The position numbers were made by a program, and so were the translations under genes. From Sphaerochaeta sp. Phil3 (lineage in GTDB: Bacteria > Spirochaetota > Spirochaetia > Sphaerochaetales > Sphaerochaetaceae), in the NCBI GenBank assembly GCA_001940825.1, contig MSGT01000031.1, forward strand, positions 1 through 55,173: DNA of 55,173 bases. The letters run 5' to 3'. The notes below the pieces were generated by a model. That model was not told the DNA's origin and did no database searches. It saw nothing but the letters and a program-made list of their open reading frames with translations. Shown here piece after piece: positions 24,287-33,405 of this stretch (the first letter of the stretch is position 1; every line of letters begins with the position of its first letter).

Positions 24287-27238
24287 ATGCACTACGATTT
24301 GAAGAGATGTCTATGTGGGGATTTTCAAACGATTGAAATTGGAAAGCTTTCACCCAGAAGCTACTTCATACCATATCCGACCAAGGAGGCTGCTTCATCC
24401 TGCACGCTGCTGGAGAAGCGCTACAGGTCACCTCTTGTGAAGGTTTTGAACGGAACATGGGATTTCATCTACTATGACGATCCAAACGATCTCCCATCCT
24501 CCATAGAGACCGATTCCTCAAAGACCGATGCCCTTGAATTTGGCACTATAGACGTACCTTCATGCTGGCAGTTCAAAGGCTATGGGAAGCCTGCATACAT
24601 AAACCTTCGCTACCCGTTCAGATTTGCACCACCAAAAATCCCTGTTGACAAGCCCGTTGGTTGGTATTTCAGTGTTCTGGATGGAATAAGGCACGCACCA
24701 AAGGGCGAGTGGAACCACATTGGACTGTATAGGACGTTCTTTGATGTTGGAGATGCCTCCAAAAAGTACATACTTTCCTTCCTTGGCGTTGCAAGCTGTA
24801 TGGAGCTGTACATAAACGGCTCGTTCGTAGGGTATTCCGAGGAGTCCCATAATACTGCTGAGTTCGATGTCTCTTCCTTGGTTCATGAAGGCTCCAACGA
24901 AATGCTTGTTTTGGTTCGTAGATGGTGCAGCGGAAGCTATCTTGAGTGTCAGGATATGTTTAGAAACAATGGTATATTCCGCGATGTTCTGCTAAGGACG
25001 ATGGACGAAAACGATGTTTGGGACATTGATTTCAAAACAAACAAGCACGGAGAACTCTATGATGCGACTGTCGTCGTAGATGTGACAGGGCCGCTTGAGG
25101 TCTCCGTCTCATTGGAAGGCCATGGCATTTCCCTTAGACAGTCCAAAGACTCAAATGAGGCTCATGGAGGATCAATTTCGTTTGAATTCAAGGACATAGA
25201 CGCTAAACAATGGAATGCGGAGCAACCGAACCTCTACGACCTGTACATAGAGACGAATGGTTCATGCATACACGAGAGGGTTGGCTTCAAGGATGTTGGA
25301 ATAGAGGGAAGGGTCTTCAAGGTGAACGGAACGCCTGTGAAGCTCAAAGGCGTCAACCATCATGATACGAGTCCGTCCAACGGGTACTGTATGAAGCCAG
25401 AGGAACTTGAGAGGGATGTTAGGCTGTGCAAACGGTTCAACATTGACACCATAAGGACGTCCCATTATGCGCCGGACCCGCTTTTGCTTGAACTTGCGGC
25501 CGAATATGGTCTCTATATCGTGGACGAGGTGGACCTTGAAACTCACGGGGTGTATGTGCAAAAGCTGCCTCCTTCGATGAATTGGCTTTCAAACGATCCA
25601 AAGTGGAGTGCCCGCTATGTGGACAGAGCGGTGCGACACTACAACCGCGACAAGATCCTCTCGACGCCTGTTGTGATGTGGAGTCTTGGAAACGAATCCG
25701 GAGATGGTTGCAACACCTATGCGATGTACGAGTATTTCAAGAGTGTATCGAAACTTCCTGTGCACTACGAAAGTGCGGTCCATGCAAGGCGCAAGGCATA
25801 TGACGTTGCAAGCCAGATGTATCCGCCTGTCAAGGATGTTGCTGCAGCGGGAGAGGGGAAGAGCCGTACAAGACAGTTCAACGATCGTCCGTACTTTTTG
25901 TGCGAGTACGCCCATGCAATGGGGGTTGGTCCTGGGAACATAGAGGGTTATTGGAACGAGATATACAAACATGAAAGCCTCATGGGCGGATGCGTATGGG
26001 AGATGGTTGACCATGCGGTCATGCATAAGGATTCAAAAGGGGAAGTCCATTACGAATATGGAGGCGACAACGGGGAGTGGATACATGATGGGAACTTTTG
26101 TGTGGATGGAATCTTCTATCCAGATAGAAGTCCTTCTACAGGTGCATGGATTGTTCGCCATGCCTACAGACCAATGAGGTTTTCAAGGGTGGATGGCTCC
26201 ATCTTTGAGGTGTTCAACACAACAGGATTCACCCATGGCAGCGCGTTTCGCATAGTCTGTACGGTTGGATCGTTCGCATCCTTTGACATTGACATTGATG
26301 TAGCGCCTTTGGAACGCAAGTCGTTTGATATTCTGACCTACATGCCAATTGGTACGACCCTTGACGGCATGGAGTTTGTTAGGTTCGATGTCTATGATGC
26401 AAATGGTGCTTTGGTTGGAACCGACCAGATTGAAATCTCAAAGCCTGTTCTTCCTTGTCCAGAGACTACAGAAGCCTCTGTTCAGCTGCCTTCGTTCATG
26501 GAAACGCCAAAGACTCTGCTTTTCAGGGCGGCTACAGACAATGACAAACCTTTGTTCAGACCCAATCCAATGAAGAAGTGGTACTTGCAAAGGGAGGATG
26601 TGTTCGAAAGGAAGCCTCTTGCCAACGGCGGCTTTTGCACTATGTCCAACATAATCGCCGCTGGAAACAGATTCCTGTGTGTGGACGAGTACCGCTGTTG
26701 TTCCGCACCACCGGGGTTTGAAGAGGCTGTGTTCGTGAAATCCGTTCTTCATCCTGTGAATGCACATGGGACGATTCCACGTTTTGGGAAGACGTTCAAG
26801 CTCGGCTCGTCGTTCGACGCTGTAAGGTGGTTTGGACGAGAGAAGGAATCATACGTGGATATGAAGGAGCAGAGTCCAATTGGAGAGTATTCAGGGCATG
26901 TGTGCGATATGACAGAGCCAAACATTCGCCCTCAGGGGAGCGGCAACCGCTGCGATACCCAATGGGTGGAGATTGAAAACGATGGTCTGATTGTGCGATT
27001 TGATGCTGTAAACGAGCCGTTCAATCTTGGAATAAAACCTTATTCCGATTTAGAGCTTACCAAAATGAAACATCGTGAGGACGAGGTCCGTACAGGTACA
27101 TATGTAACGCTGTCTGCATTCCAACAGGGCATTGGCACGGGAAGCTGTGGCCCATACACCCTAAAGGAGCATATGTATTCTGCAAAGAAAGACTATGAGC
27201 TGTGTTTTGTTGTATCATGGAAAGCGAAGAGGAGATGA
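24287..27238 (+). CDS. Beta-galactosidase, glycoside hydrolase family 2 (LacZ-type)
   Basis: 983 residues. Jelly-roll sugar-binding domain (VPSCWQFKGYGKPAYIN, LYRTFFDV, YINGSFVGYSEES), Ig-like domain to about 340, then the TIM barrel with KGVNHHDTSPSNG, DTIRTSHYAPDP, acid/base Glu in SLGNESGDG and nucleophile Glu in FLCEYAHAMG. The C-terminal beta-sandwich 'small chain' domain follows, ending QGIGTGSCGP. No signal peptide, so it is cytosolic and hydrolyses imported beta-galactosides. It precedes an inositol-monophosphatase-like gene by 6 bases. In the LacZ C-terminal domain WFGR is conserved. Confidence 0.93.
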   Translation: MHYDLKRCLCGDFQTIEIGKLSPRSYFIPYPTKEAASSCTLLEKRYRSPLVKVLNGTWDFIYYDDPNDLPSSIETDSSKTDALEFGTIDVPSCWQFKGYGKPAYINLRYPFRFAPPKIPVDKPVGWYFSVLDGIRHAPKGEWNHIGLYRTFFDVGDASKKYILSFLGVASCMELYINGSFVGYSEESHNTAEFDVSSLVHEGSNEMLVLVRRWCSGSYLECQDMFRNNGIFRDVLLRTMDENDVWDIDFKTNKHGELYDATVVVDVTGPLEVSVSLEGHGISLRQSKDSNEAHGGSISFEFKDIDAKQWNAEQPNLYDLYIETNGSCIHERVGFKDVGIEGRVFKVNGTPVKLKGVNHHDTSPSNGYCMKPEELERDVRLCKRFNIDTIRTSHYAPDPLLLELAAEYGLYIVDEVDLETHGVYVQKLPPSMNWLSNDPKWSARYVDRAVRHYNRDKILSTPVVMWSLGNESGDGCNTYAMYEYFKSVSKLPVHYESAVHARRKAYDVASQMYPPVKDVAAAGEGKSRTRQFNDRPYFLCEYAHAMGVGPGNIEGYWNEIYKHESLMGGCVWEMVDHAVMHKDSKGEVHYEYGGDNGEWIHDGNFCVDGIFYPDRSPSTGAWIVRHAYRPMRFSRVDGSIFEVFNTTGFTHGSAFRIVCTVGSFASFDIDIDVAPLERKSFDILTYMPIGTTLDGMEFVRFDVYDANGALVGTDQIEISKPVLPCPETTEASVQLPSFMETPKTLLFRAATDNDKPLFRPNPMKKWYLQREDVFERKPLANGGFCTMSNIIAAGNRFLCVDEYRCCSAPPGFEEAVFVKSVLHPVNAHGTIPRFGKTFKLGSSFDAVRWFGREKESYVDMKEQSPIGEYSGHVCDMTEPNIRPQGSGNRCDTQWVEIENDGLIVRFDAVNEPFNLGIKPYSDLELTKMKHREDEVRTGTYVTLSAFQQGIGTGSCGPYTLKEHMYSAKKDYELCFVVSWKAKRR

Positions 27239-27244
27239 TCTGCC

Positions 27245-28060
27245 ATGGATTCAAAGGCTTTGGATTTGGAAAAGCTGCTCGAAGATGTGAAGAGGGTTGT
27301 TCTTGAAGCTGCGCCTCTTATGGACATGGGCACCGCCCAGGTATTTGAAAAGGACGGGGTGAGCAATCTTGTGACAAGTGCGGACCTTGCGGTGCAGCAC
27401 TACCTTGCGAAGGAACTTCCTTCCCTCGTTCCCGGATGCGGTTTCTTTGGAGAGGAGGAGCATCTGTGCTCCAAAGGCGATGGCCGCAGATGGATTGTCG
27501 ATCCCATAGACGGAACTGCGAACTTCACAAGGCGTTTGGGCCAGTCCGGGATATCGGTAGCTTTCGTGGATGGCGACGACATTCTTCTTGGCGTTGTCTA
27601 CAACCCTGTCTCCAAGGAGATGTTCTGGGCTGTGAAAGGGAAGGGTTCGTTCCTGAACGGAAAGCCTCTTCATGTCTCCAACCTTGATTTCCAACACAGC
27701 ATATACTGTACAGCCTTTAGCCTTTACCGCAAGGAGTTTGCACAGGTGTGCAACGACATTCTCATGGACGCATATTTCCAATGCGCAGACTTCCGCCGAT
27801 TTGGGGCGTGTTCTCTTGAGATGTGCTATCTTGCCGCTGGAAAAGTCGATATGTTCTTTGAGATACGTCTTTCTCCTTGGGACTACTGTGCCGCAACGCT
27901 CATCGTAAGGGAGGCTGGGGGCTTTGTAGAGGGCTTTGACGGAGCTTCTCCTTCGTTGGAAAAACCCTGCCCTTTGGTCGTTGCCAATTCAAGGGAGAAT
28001 CTGGAAAGGCTGAAAGGCATCATAGCAAGGCATTTGAAGGAAGTTCCATACAAAGATTGA
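27245..28060 (+). CDS. Inositol-monophosphatase-family phosphatase
   Basis: 271 residues. GFFGEEE, WIVDPIDGTANF and LSPWDYCAATLIVREAGG are the three metal-binding motifs of the family (PF00459). Members dephosphorylate inositol phosphate, fructose-1,6-bisphosphate, histidinol phosphate or NADP, and sequence alone does not decide. GAGGAG upstream sets the start. The tight link to the beta-galactosidase gene suggests co-expression, though no shared pathway is obvious. Confidence 0.88.
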   Translation: MDSKALDLEKLLEDVKRVVLEAAPLMDMGTAQVFEKDGVSNLVTSADLAVQHYLAKELPSLVPGCGFFGEEEHLCSKGDGRRWIVDPIDGTANFTRRLGQSGISVAFVDGDDILLGVVYNPVSKEMFWAVKGKGSFLNGKPLHVSNLDFQHSIYCTAFSLYRKEFAQVCNDILMDAYFQCADFRRFGACSLEMCYLAAGKVDMFFEIRLSPWDYCAATLIVREAGGFVEGFDGASPSLEKPCPLVVANSRENLERLKGIIARHLKEVPYKD

Positions 28061-28069
28061 CGGTTTTTT

Positions 28070-29071
28070 CTACAGGATTCCAAGCCCTTTTAGAAACAAA
28101 CCTATGTTCCTTTTGTATTCGTCAGGGTAGTCAATGACGCTTTGTGCATGGGCGGATCCTTCGTACAGGCAAAGAGTCCTCCCTCTTTTCTTGGCCTCAT
28201 ATACTTCATGGACCATTCTGGTTGGAACGAAGGTGTCTGCATCTCCATGACAAAAGAGCATTGGTATGCTTGTTTCCTTCATTGCCTCCTTTGCGTCTAT
28301 GGCGTAGAGATTCCATTTGAAAAGCCTCTCTATGATTTTTGAGCCAATTTGCATAGTAGGCCAGGACGGAAGATGCATGGATTTGAACACGGCACGGGCT
28401 TCTTCTTCCATACTGGAATACCCACAGTCGTCAATGGCGAACGAAAGCTCTGGTATGAGGTGTGCTGTCTGCATGACGACTGCACCTCCCATGGATTCTC
28501 CAAGAAGCCCCCACGTACAGTCCTTTCCAAAGCGTGTCTTGATGTAGTCGAAGAGATCCTTGAGGTCCAGAGACTCGAAGTACCCCATGCTACAGCATAC
28601 TCTCTTTCCTTTTGTGTCCATCCTGTCGCTTTGGCCGTGTGCCCTGTGATCATAGAGCACGACATGGAAACCGTAGTCCAACATGATCTTAGCATAGGGG
28701 TACATTGAGCTGTAGTTTCCTGTATAGCCATGTACTATCACGATGGCTTTCTCTGGGGCTGAGGCATCGGCCTTGTCCGTTGTGGGGTGCATGACGATTC
28801 CCCTTAGGGTGTAGCCTCGTGGTGAGACGAACGAGAAGTCTTCGTGTGGATGGGTGCTTTCAAGGGCGTTGCAATCGAAATGATGTACTTCCTTGAGGTA
28901 GTTCCGTGATTCTTCGTGTGGGTGTACCTTTGGAAATGTGAGCATCGTCACGAACTTGGATGTTGCCAATGCGACAGCTGCCGCTATCAGAATTATTGCA
29001 ATGATCGCTATGGAAAGTGTCGTCATGTTTGAAAGATAGTATTGGAACATTCTGATTTCAAGCTTTTCCAT
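28070..29071 (-). CDS. Membrane-anchored alpha/beta hydrolase
   Basis: 333 residues. One N-terminal helix (SIAIIAIILIAAAVALA), then an alpha/beta fold: VHGYTGNYSSMYPY (oxyanion loop), YDHRAHGQSD, nucleophile Ser in LLGESMGGAVV, Asp in HGDADTFVP and His near the end in EGSAHAQS. The substrate is probably a lipid or small ester; related enzymes are annotated as monoacylglycerol lipase or peptidase-like. ATGs at 29050 and 29026 are alternative starts; none has a good ribosome site. It converges on the phosphatase gene and is divergent from the LacI regulator. Confidence 0.82.
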   Translation of the reverse strand: MEKLEIRMFQYYLSNMTTLSIAIIAIILIAAAVALATSKFVTMLTFPKVHPHEESRNYLKEVHHFDCNALESTHPHEDFSFVSPRGYTLRGIVMHPTTDKADASAPEKAIVIVHGYTGNYSSMYPYAKIMLDYGFHVVLYDHRAHGQSDRMDTKGKRVCCSMGYFESLDLKDLFDYIKTRFGKDCTWGLLGESMGGAVVMQTAHLIPELSFAIDDCGYSSMEEEARAVFKSMHLPSWPTMQIGSKIIERLFKWNLYAIDAKEAMKETSIPMLFCHGDADTFVPTRMVHEVYEAKKRGRTLCLYEGSAHAQSVIDYPDEYKRNIGLFLKGLGIL

Positions 29072-29117
29072 TGAAACTGCTCGTTGTATTTAATCAATCA
29101 CTTTTACAAAATATTTG

Positions 29118-29146
29118 TTGACAGATACCACAAGCCGTGTTTTCAT
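29118..29146 (+). promoter_or_regulatory. Promoter of the lacI-tct operon
   Basis: TTGACA (29118-29123), 17-bp spacer, TTTCAT (29141-29146). A consensus -35 with a 4/6 -10. Both LacI-type operators lie downstream of the predicted start, at about +38 and +81. Confidence 0.6.
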
Positions 29147-29189
29147 CTACATAGAGTTTGGTTTTTCATTGTAAATCCTTAAGCTGTAA

Positions 29190-29201
29190 GCAAACGTTTG
29201 C
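29190..29201. promoter_or_regulatory. LacI-family operator O1
   Basis: GCAAACGTTTGC, a perfect 12-bp palindrome with central CG, followed by ATAT. This is the classic LacI/GalR half-site arrangement. Confidence 0.85.
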
Positions 29202-29232
29202 ATATGACTTGATGGGTGCGGTGGAACATGGT

Positions 29233-29244
29233 GCAAACGTTTGC
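29233..29244. promoter_or_regulatory. LacI-family operator O2
   Basis: A second identical GCAAACGTTTGC followed by ATAT, 43 bp from the first (about four helical turns). This suits a bridged repressor on one face of the DNA. Confidence 0.85.
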
Positions 29245-29286
29245 ATATCCAAAAGGGCGGTTGAAGGCCGCTCAAAAGGGAAGGAA

Positions 29287-30294
29287 ATGGCGAAGTATAC
29301 GACGTTGAAGGATGTTGCTCAGAAGGCTGGAACCACCATTGGAACGGTTTCGTATGTCCTCAACGGGAACGGAGAGAGGTACATAAGCGAAGAGACCCGT
29401 CGCAAGGTCATGGAAGCTGCAGAGGAGCTTCATTACATCCGTGACAAAGGAGCCTCCTCCCTCAAAGGCGGCCATCGCAGGCTCATAGGTATCCTCATCC
29501 CTCAGTTCGAGAACCAGTTCTTCACCCGTATCGTCATGGCGGCGGAGGCGGTCTTCGTCAAGCATGGCTACGACATGATAATAACCAACACGTTGGACGA
29601 CCCTGAAAGGGAGAAGTCCATAATCCGCAGGATGCTTGAGCAAAGGGTGGACGGCATAATCGTCACGCCAACGGCAAAGGGTGCTGAAAATACGGAGCTT
29701 GCGCGCAGCGTTGGAATGAAGATGGTCGTCGTCGACCGCCCGTTGGAAGGTGTGAACGACTACTATTGGGTCACCACCAACAACTACGGCTGTGGCTTCA
29801 AAGGCATTGAATACCTCATGTCAATGGGTCACAGGAAGATAGGCTATATTGGTTGGAACTCTGGAATTCTTGACCTCGCCGCCCGTGAAAAGGCTGCTCT
29901 GGATGCTGCTGGAGACAAGGCCATGGTGTATGTGGAGAACGGTGAGTTCTCCGCTGCGGAGGGCGGCAGACTTACAAGGAAGATACTTGAAGAGCATCCA
30001 GACATAACGGCGCTTTTCTACGGATTCAACATACAGGCTCAGGGAGGAGTGAACGAGCTAAGAAGAATGGGCTTGACAATTGGTCGTGACATATCGGTCA
30101 TGCTCATTGGAACTCCAATGTGGACCTACACGGGGCTCAATGACTTCTCAAGGCTGGATATGGGTGACTTTGAACTTGGGAAGACCGCAGCCCAGGTGCT
30201 GTTGGACCAAATCCAAGGAAAGCCCATGCAACCAAAACAATATATTCATGACTGCAGCGTCATAGAAGGCGACTCGGTCTTGAAAATAAACTAA
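29287..30294 (+). CDS. LacI family transcriptional regulator
   Basis: 335 residues. N-terminal HTH: TLKDVAQKAGTTIGTVSYVLNG, then the hinge helix around residue 55 and a periplasmic-binding-protein-like sensor (RRLIGILIPQFENQFFTRIV to GTPMWTYTGLNDFSRLDMG). The frame is open upstream from 29158, but ATG 29287 starts the family domain and has GGGAAGG before it. Two operators in its own leader imply autoregulation. It is the first gene of an operon with a TTT transporter, an oxidoreductase and a TIM-barrel isomerase, so its inducer is probably their substrate or product. Confidence 0.92.
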   Translation: MAKYTTLKDVAQKAGTTIGTVSYVLNGNGERYISEETRRKVMEAAEELHYIRDKGASSLKGGHRRLIGILIPQFENQFFTRIVMAAEAVFVKHGYDMIITNTLDDPEREKSIIRRMLEQRVDGIIVTPTAKGAENTELARSVGMKMVVVDRPLEGVNDYYWVTTNNYGCGFKGIEYLMSMGHRKIGYIGWNSGILDLAAREKAALDAAGDKAMVYVENGEFSAAEGGRLTRKILEEHPDITALFYGFNIQAQGGVNELRRMGLTIGRDISVMLIGTPMWTYTGLNDFSRLDMGDFELGKTAAQVLLDQIQGKPMQPKQYIHDCSVIEGDSVLKIN

Positions 30295-30310
30295 AGGAGG
30301 GGAAGGAAGT

Positions 30311-31324
30311 ATGAAAAAGATCCTTACCACAGTTATGGTTCTTGCTCTCGTTGCAATGTGCGCATTCGCACAGGCAGCACAGGAGGAGGTCTATCCAAAC
30401 AAGAACATCAACCTCACAGTACCTTATGGTGCAGGTGGAACAACAGATTTGACAGCAAGAGCTCTTGCAAACGCAATGGGTGAGAAGCTTGGCGTCACAA
30501 TCAACGTCATCAACACTCCTGGTGCTGGTGGAAGCGCAGGAACCCTCAACGTTCAGAACGCAAAGAACGATGGATACTCACTTCTTGCCAATGGAATGCT
30601 TGCATTCTGCACAATGCCAATCAACGGCTACACCGACAAGACCTTCCGCGAATGGGACATTTGGATTGCAACATACGCACCAAACGTAATCGTCGTTCCT
30701 GCCAACTCCCCATTCAACACAATCCAGGACCTCATTGAGGCTATAAGACAGAATCCTGGTCAGATCACAGCTGGTACGGCAGGCATTGGCTCCGGTGGAC
30801 ACTTTGGCGCTGAGGTCATCAAGTCAATTGCCGGTGCAGACTACAAGCACATCACATACAATGGCGGAGCCGCTGCTTTCACAGCAACTCTCTCCGGTGA
30901 AGTCCAGTTCTGCCCACAGCTTCTTGCCGAGTACAAGGATGCAATCATTGGCGGACAGGTCAAGGCCCTTTGCACACTCTCAGACGAAGACATCACGATT
31001 GCAGAAGGAATCACGATCCCTTCCATCAAGGATTTCTATCCAGAAGCTGCAAAGTTCCTCCCAATGGGTGAGGTCACAGGTATCCTCGTTCCAAAGGGAC
31101 TTCCAGAGTCATATCTTGAAAAGCTCGACGAAGCTTTCGCAGTTGCAGTCAAGGACAAGGCTTTCTTGGATTTCTGCGAGTCGAAGAGCTTCTCCGTCAA
31201 CGTCTACGACAGACAGCACTCCCAGGAGTTCATGGAGAACTTCGCATCAAAGGCTTGCTGGCTCATGTACGATGCTGGTGCAGTCACAATCAGCCCAGCT
31301 GACTATGGTATCAACAGACTGTAG
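30311..31324 (+). CDS. tctC: Tripartite tricarboxylate transporter substrate-binding protein (TctC/Bug)
   Basis: 337 residues. Signal peptide LTTVMVLALVAMCAFA-QA. The mature protein starts YPNKNINLTVPYGAGGTTDL, the canonical Bug ligand loop, then VINTPGAGGSAGT and GTAGIGSGGHFG. It is a periplasmic receptor that binds carboxylates in known members; here the ligand may be a sugar acid. AGGAGGGGAAGG precedes the ATG. A strong hairpin follows the gene, consistent with higher expression of the receptor than of the membrane parts. Confidence 0.92.
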   Translation: MKKILTTVMVLALVAMCAFAQAAQEEVYPNKNINLTVPYGAGGTTDLTARALANAMGEKLGVTINVINTPGAGGSAGTLNVQNAKNDGYSLLANGMLAFCTMPINGYTDKTFREWDIWIATYAPNVIVVPANSPFNTIQDLIEAIRQNPGQITAGTAGIGSGGHFGAEVIKSIAGADYKHITYNGGAAAFTATLSGEVQFCPQLLAEYKDAIIGGQVKALCTLSDEDITIAEGITIPSIKDFYPEAAKFLPMGEVTGILVPKGLPESYLEKLDEAFAVAVKDKAFLDFCESKSFSVNVYDRQHSQEFMENFASKACWLMYDAGAVTISPADYGINRL

Positions 31325-31339
31325 TTCCAATTCTTGAAC

Positions 31340-31367
31340 GCTCCGTCCCAAAGAACTGGGACGGAGC
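31340..31367 (+). other. Strong hairpin between tctC and tctB
   Basis: GCTCCGTCCCA (31340-31350) pairs perfectly with TGGGACGGAGC (31357-31367), 6-base loop, with no T-run. Probably an RNA stability element protecting the tctC message, or partial attenuation. Confidence 0.75.
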
Positions 31368-31390
31368 CCATATTTGTTAGGATTTTAAAA

Positions 31391-31900
31391 ATGGATAGAA
31401 ACACCAAGGATTTCGTTTTTTCCTTTGCCCTTGCCGCTCTTGGAGCCTACTTTGCAATAGAAGGGTTCTCCATATACAAAAGGGTTGCAGGACCACCTTT
31501 CAAGATTGAGAAGCTTAGCCTGTCACCAGGTTTCCTGCCTTTCGTTCTTGGCATTCTTCTAGTTTTCTTCAGCGTTCTTCTTTTCATTTCCACTATGAAA
31601 GGAGAGAAGGATTTTGGCACTGCATTCGTGGAGCGTTGGAAAGTCGTTGGCAAGTGGTTTGCAGACGCCTCACGCAACAAGGAATACTACTTCACAATTG
31701 GTGCAGTCGTCATAATGTTCATCTATTCGTATCTGCTTTTGAGCGTTCTGCCTTTCTGGGCTGCATCGCTTGTCTTCCTCGTTGGCATATTCCTCTACCT
31801 AAAGGCTGGAGTATGGTGGAAGTCCATCATCGTCGCAGTTGCAGCAGTGGTCTTGACGGTCGTGATCTTCAAATACTGCTTCAACGCAGCTCTTCCTTGA
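31391..31900 (+). CDS. tctB: Tripartite tricarboxylate transporter small membrane subunit TctB
   Basis: 169 residues with four hydrophobic helices: DFVFSFALAALGAYFAIEGF, then SPGFLPFVLGILLVFFSVLL (the conserved PG-LPF element), and two more at YFTIGAVVIMFIYSYLLL and the C-terminus. It matches the TctB family. ATG 31391 with AGGA upstream; an earlier TTG (31334) lies inside the hairpin and is rejected. Confidence 0.85.
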   Translation: MDRNTKDFVFSFALAALGAYFAIEGFSIYKRVAGPPFKIEKLSLSPGFLPFVLGILLVFFSVLLFISTMKGEKDFGTAFVERWKVVGKWFADASRNKEYYFTIGAVVIMFIYSYLLLSVLPFWAASLVFLVGIFLYLKAGVWWKSIIVAVAAVVLTVVIFKYCFNAALP

Positions 31901-31908
31901 GGTGAAAC

Positions 31909-33405
31909 ATGGCATTGCAATATATATCAACAGCATTTGCAACAGTCTTCCAGCCAATGAACCTTCTTGTCATGTGCCTGTCCACATTGGCAGGTCTCGT
32001 GATGGGTATGCTTCCAGGCCTTTCAGCAACGATGGCCATAGCTCTCTTGACTGGACTTACATACAACTTCCCAACGCAGACGGCAATCATAGCGTTGCTC
32101 TCCATCTACGTTGGTGCAATATCAGGCGGTTGCCAGTCGGCAATCCTTTTGAACATTCCTGGAACCCCTGCCTCTGCAGCTACAGCCCTTGACGGACATC
32201 CACTGGCAAAGCAGGGACGTGGCGGTCTTGCAATTTTCCTTGCAACGACTTCCAGCTTCCTTGGGACGTTTCTGAGCGTCATCTTCGTAATGACCCTTAC
32301 ACCGGTTCTTACGAAGCTTGCACTCAAGTTTACATCCTGGGAGTTCTTCCTCCTTTCAATCTTTGGAATCCTTATATGTGGAACCATCACATCCACGGAG
32401 TCCCAGATTAAAGGCTGGATAGCAGGAATACTTGGACTTATGGTCTCCATGATAGGTTTGGATTCCGTAAACACCGTAGCTCGCTTCTCGTACGGAAACG
32501 TGAACATGATGTCCGGCATCCAGCTCATCCCTGTCATGATAGGACTCTTTGGCTTCCCAGAGATCCTCAAGGCGTTCAAGCTGAACAACGATGAACAGGT
32601 CATCCCTTCAAGCAAGTTCGAAGCAAAGGAAGGCTTCAGGCTCATGGGGCGCAACATGGTCAAGGTCATCCGCTCCGCCGCCATTGGCGTTGGGGTTGGA
32701 ATCATCCCAGGTGTTGGCGAAGACACAGCCGGTTGGCTTTCATATTGGGCTACAAAGAGCCTTTCCCCTGAAGAGGAGAAGAAGACCTTTGGATCCGGAA
32801 ACCCTCGTGGGGTCATTTCCGTAGAGGCTGGAAACAACGCCTGCATTGGAGGAGCCATAATTCCTGTCCTGTCGTTGGCAGTTCCTGGGTCTGCTCCTGC
32901 AGCCGTCCTTTTGGCTGCATTCTACATGCATGGCTATAGGCCAGGTCCTCTTCTTATGACCGAGTCCCCAAGTTTCCTCTACAACGTGTGCATCTACATT
33001 GCCATTGCATCGTTCTGCACGTGGCTCCTTGCCCTCGTTCTTTCGAAGGGAACCGTCAAGATCCTTGGAATTCCAAAGAAGTACCTCATGCCAATCATCT
33101 ACACACTGTGCGTGATAGGCTCGTACCTTATCAACTACAACATGTTCGACGTCAAGGTCATGTTCGTGTTTGGAATCTTTGGAACTCTCCTTACCTCGCT
33201 GCACTTCCCAGCCGCTCCGTTCCTCCTTGGTGTAATTCTTGGGCCTATGTGCGACTCCAACCTAAGAAGGGCACTGAACCTCTCCGATGGTTCGCTCGCT
33301 CCTCTTGTACAGCGTCCAATCTGCATATTCTTCCTGGTCCTCATCGTGGTCATGATCCTCGCCCAGCTTGGAGTATTCAAGAAACTCATGGGGAAGAAGG
33401 CATGA
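31909..33405 (+). CDS. tctA: Tripartite tricarboxylate transporter large membrane subunit TctA
   Basis: 498 residues, about 12 helices. GLVMGMLPGLSATMAIALL and GAISGGCQSAILLNIPGTPA are the family signature, repeated in inverted form as GVGVGIIPGVGEDTAGWLSY and NACIGGAIIPVLSLAVPGS. It is the ion-coupled channel that takes ligand from TctC. TGAGGTGA is upstream. The stop overlaps the oxidoreductase start by ATGA. Confidence 0.93.
   Translation: MALQYISTAFATVFQPMNLLVMCLSTLAGLVMGMLPGLSATMAIALLTGLTYNFPTQTAIIALLSIYVGAISGGCQSAILLNIPGTPASAATALDGHPLAKQGRGGLAIFLATTSSFLGTFLSVIFVMTLTPVLTKLALKFTSWEFFLLSIFGILICGTITSTESQIKGWIAGILGLMVSMIGLDSVNTVARFSYGNVNMMSGIQLIPVMIGLFGFPEILKAFKLNNDEQVIPSSKFEAKEGFRLMGRNMVKVIRSAAIGVGVGIIPGVGEDTAGWLSYWATKSLSPEEEKKTFGSGNPRGVISVEAGNNACIGGAIIPVLSLAVPGSAPAAVLLAAFYMHGYRPGPLLMTESPSFLYNVCIYIAIASFCTWLLALVLSKGTVKILGIPKKYLMPIIYTLCVIGSYLINYNMFDVKVMFVFGIFGTLLTSLHFPAAPFLLGVILGPMCDSNLRRALNLSDGSLAPLVQRPICIFFLVLIVVMILAQLGVFKKLMGKKA

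Noticed and set aside
32988-33401. N-terminal extension of the Gfo/Idh/MocA oxidoreductase
   Set aside because: It lies entirely within tctA in another frame. The dinucleotide-binding fold starts after ATG 33402.
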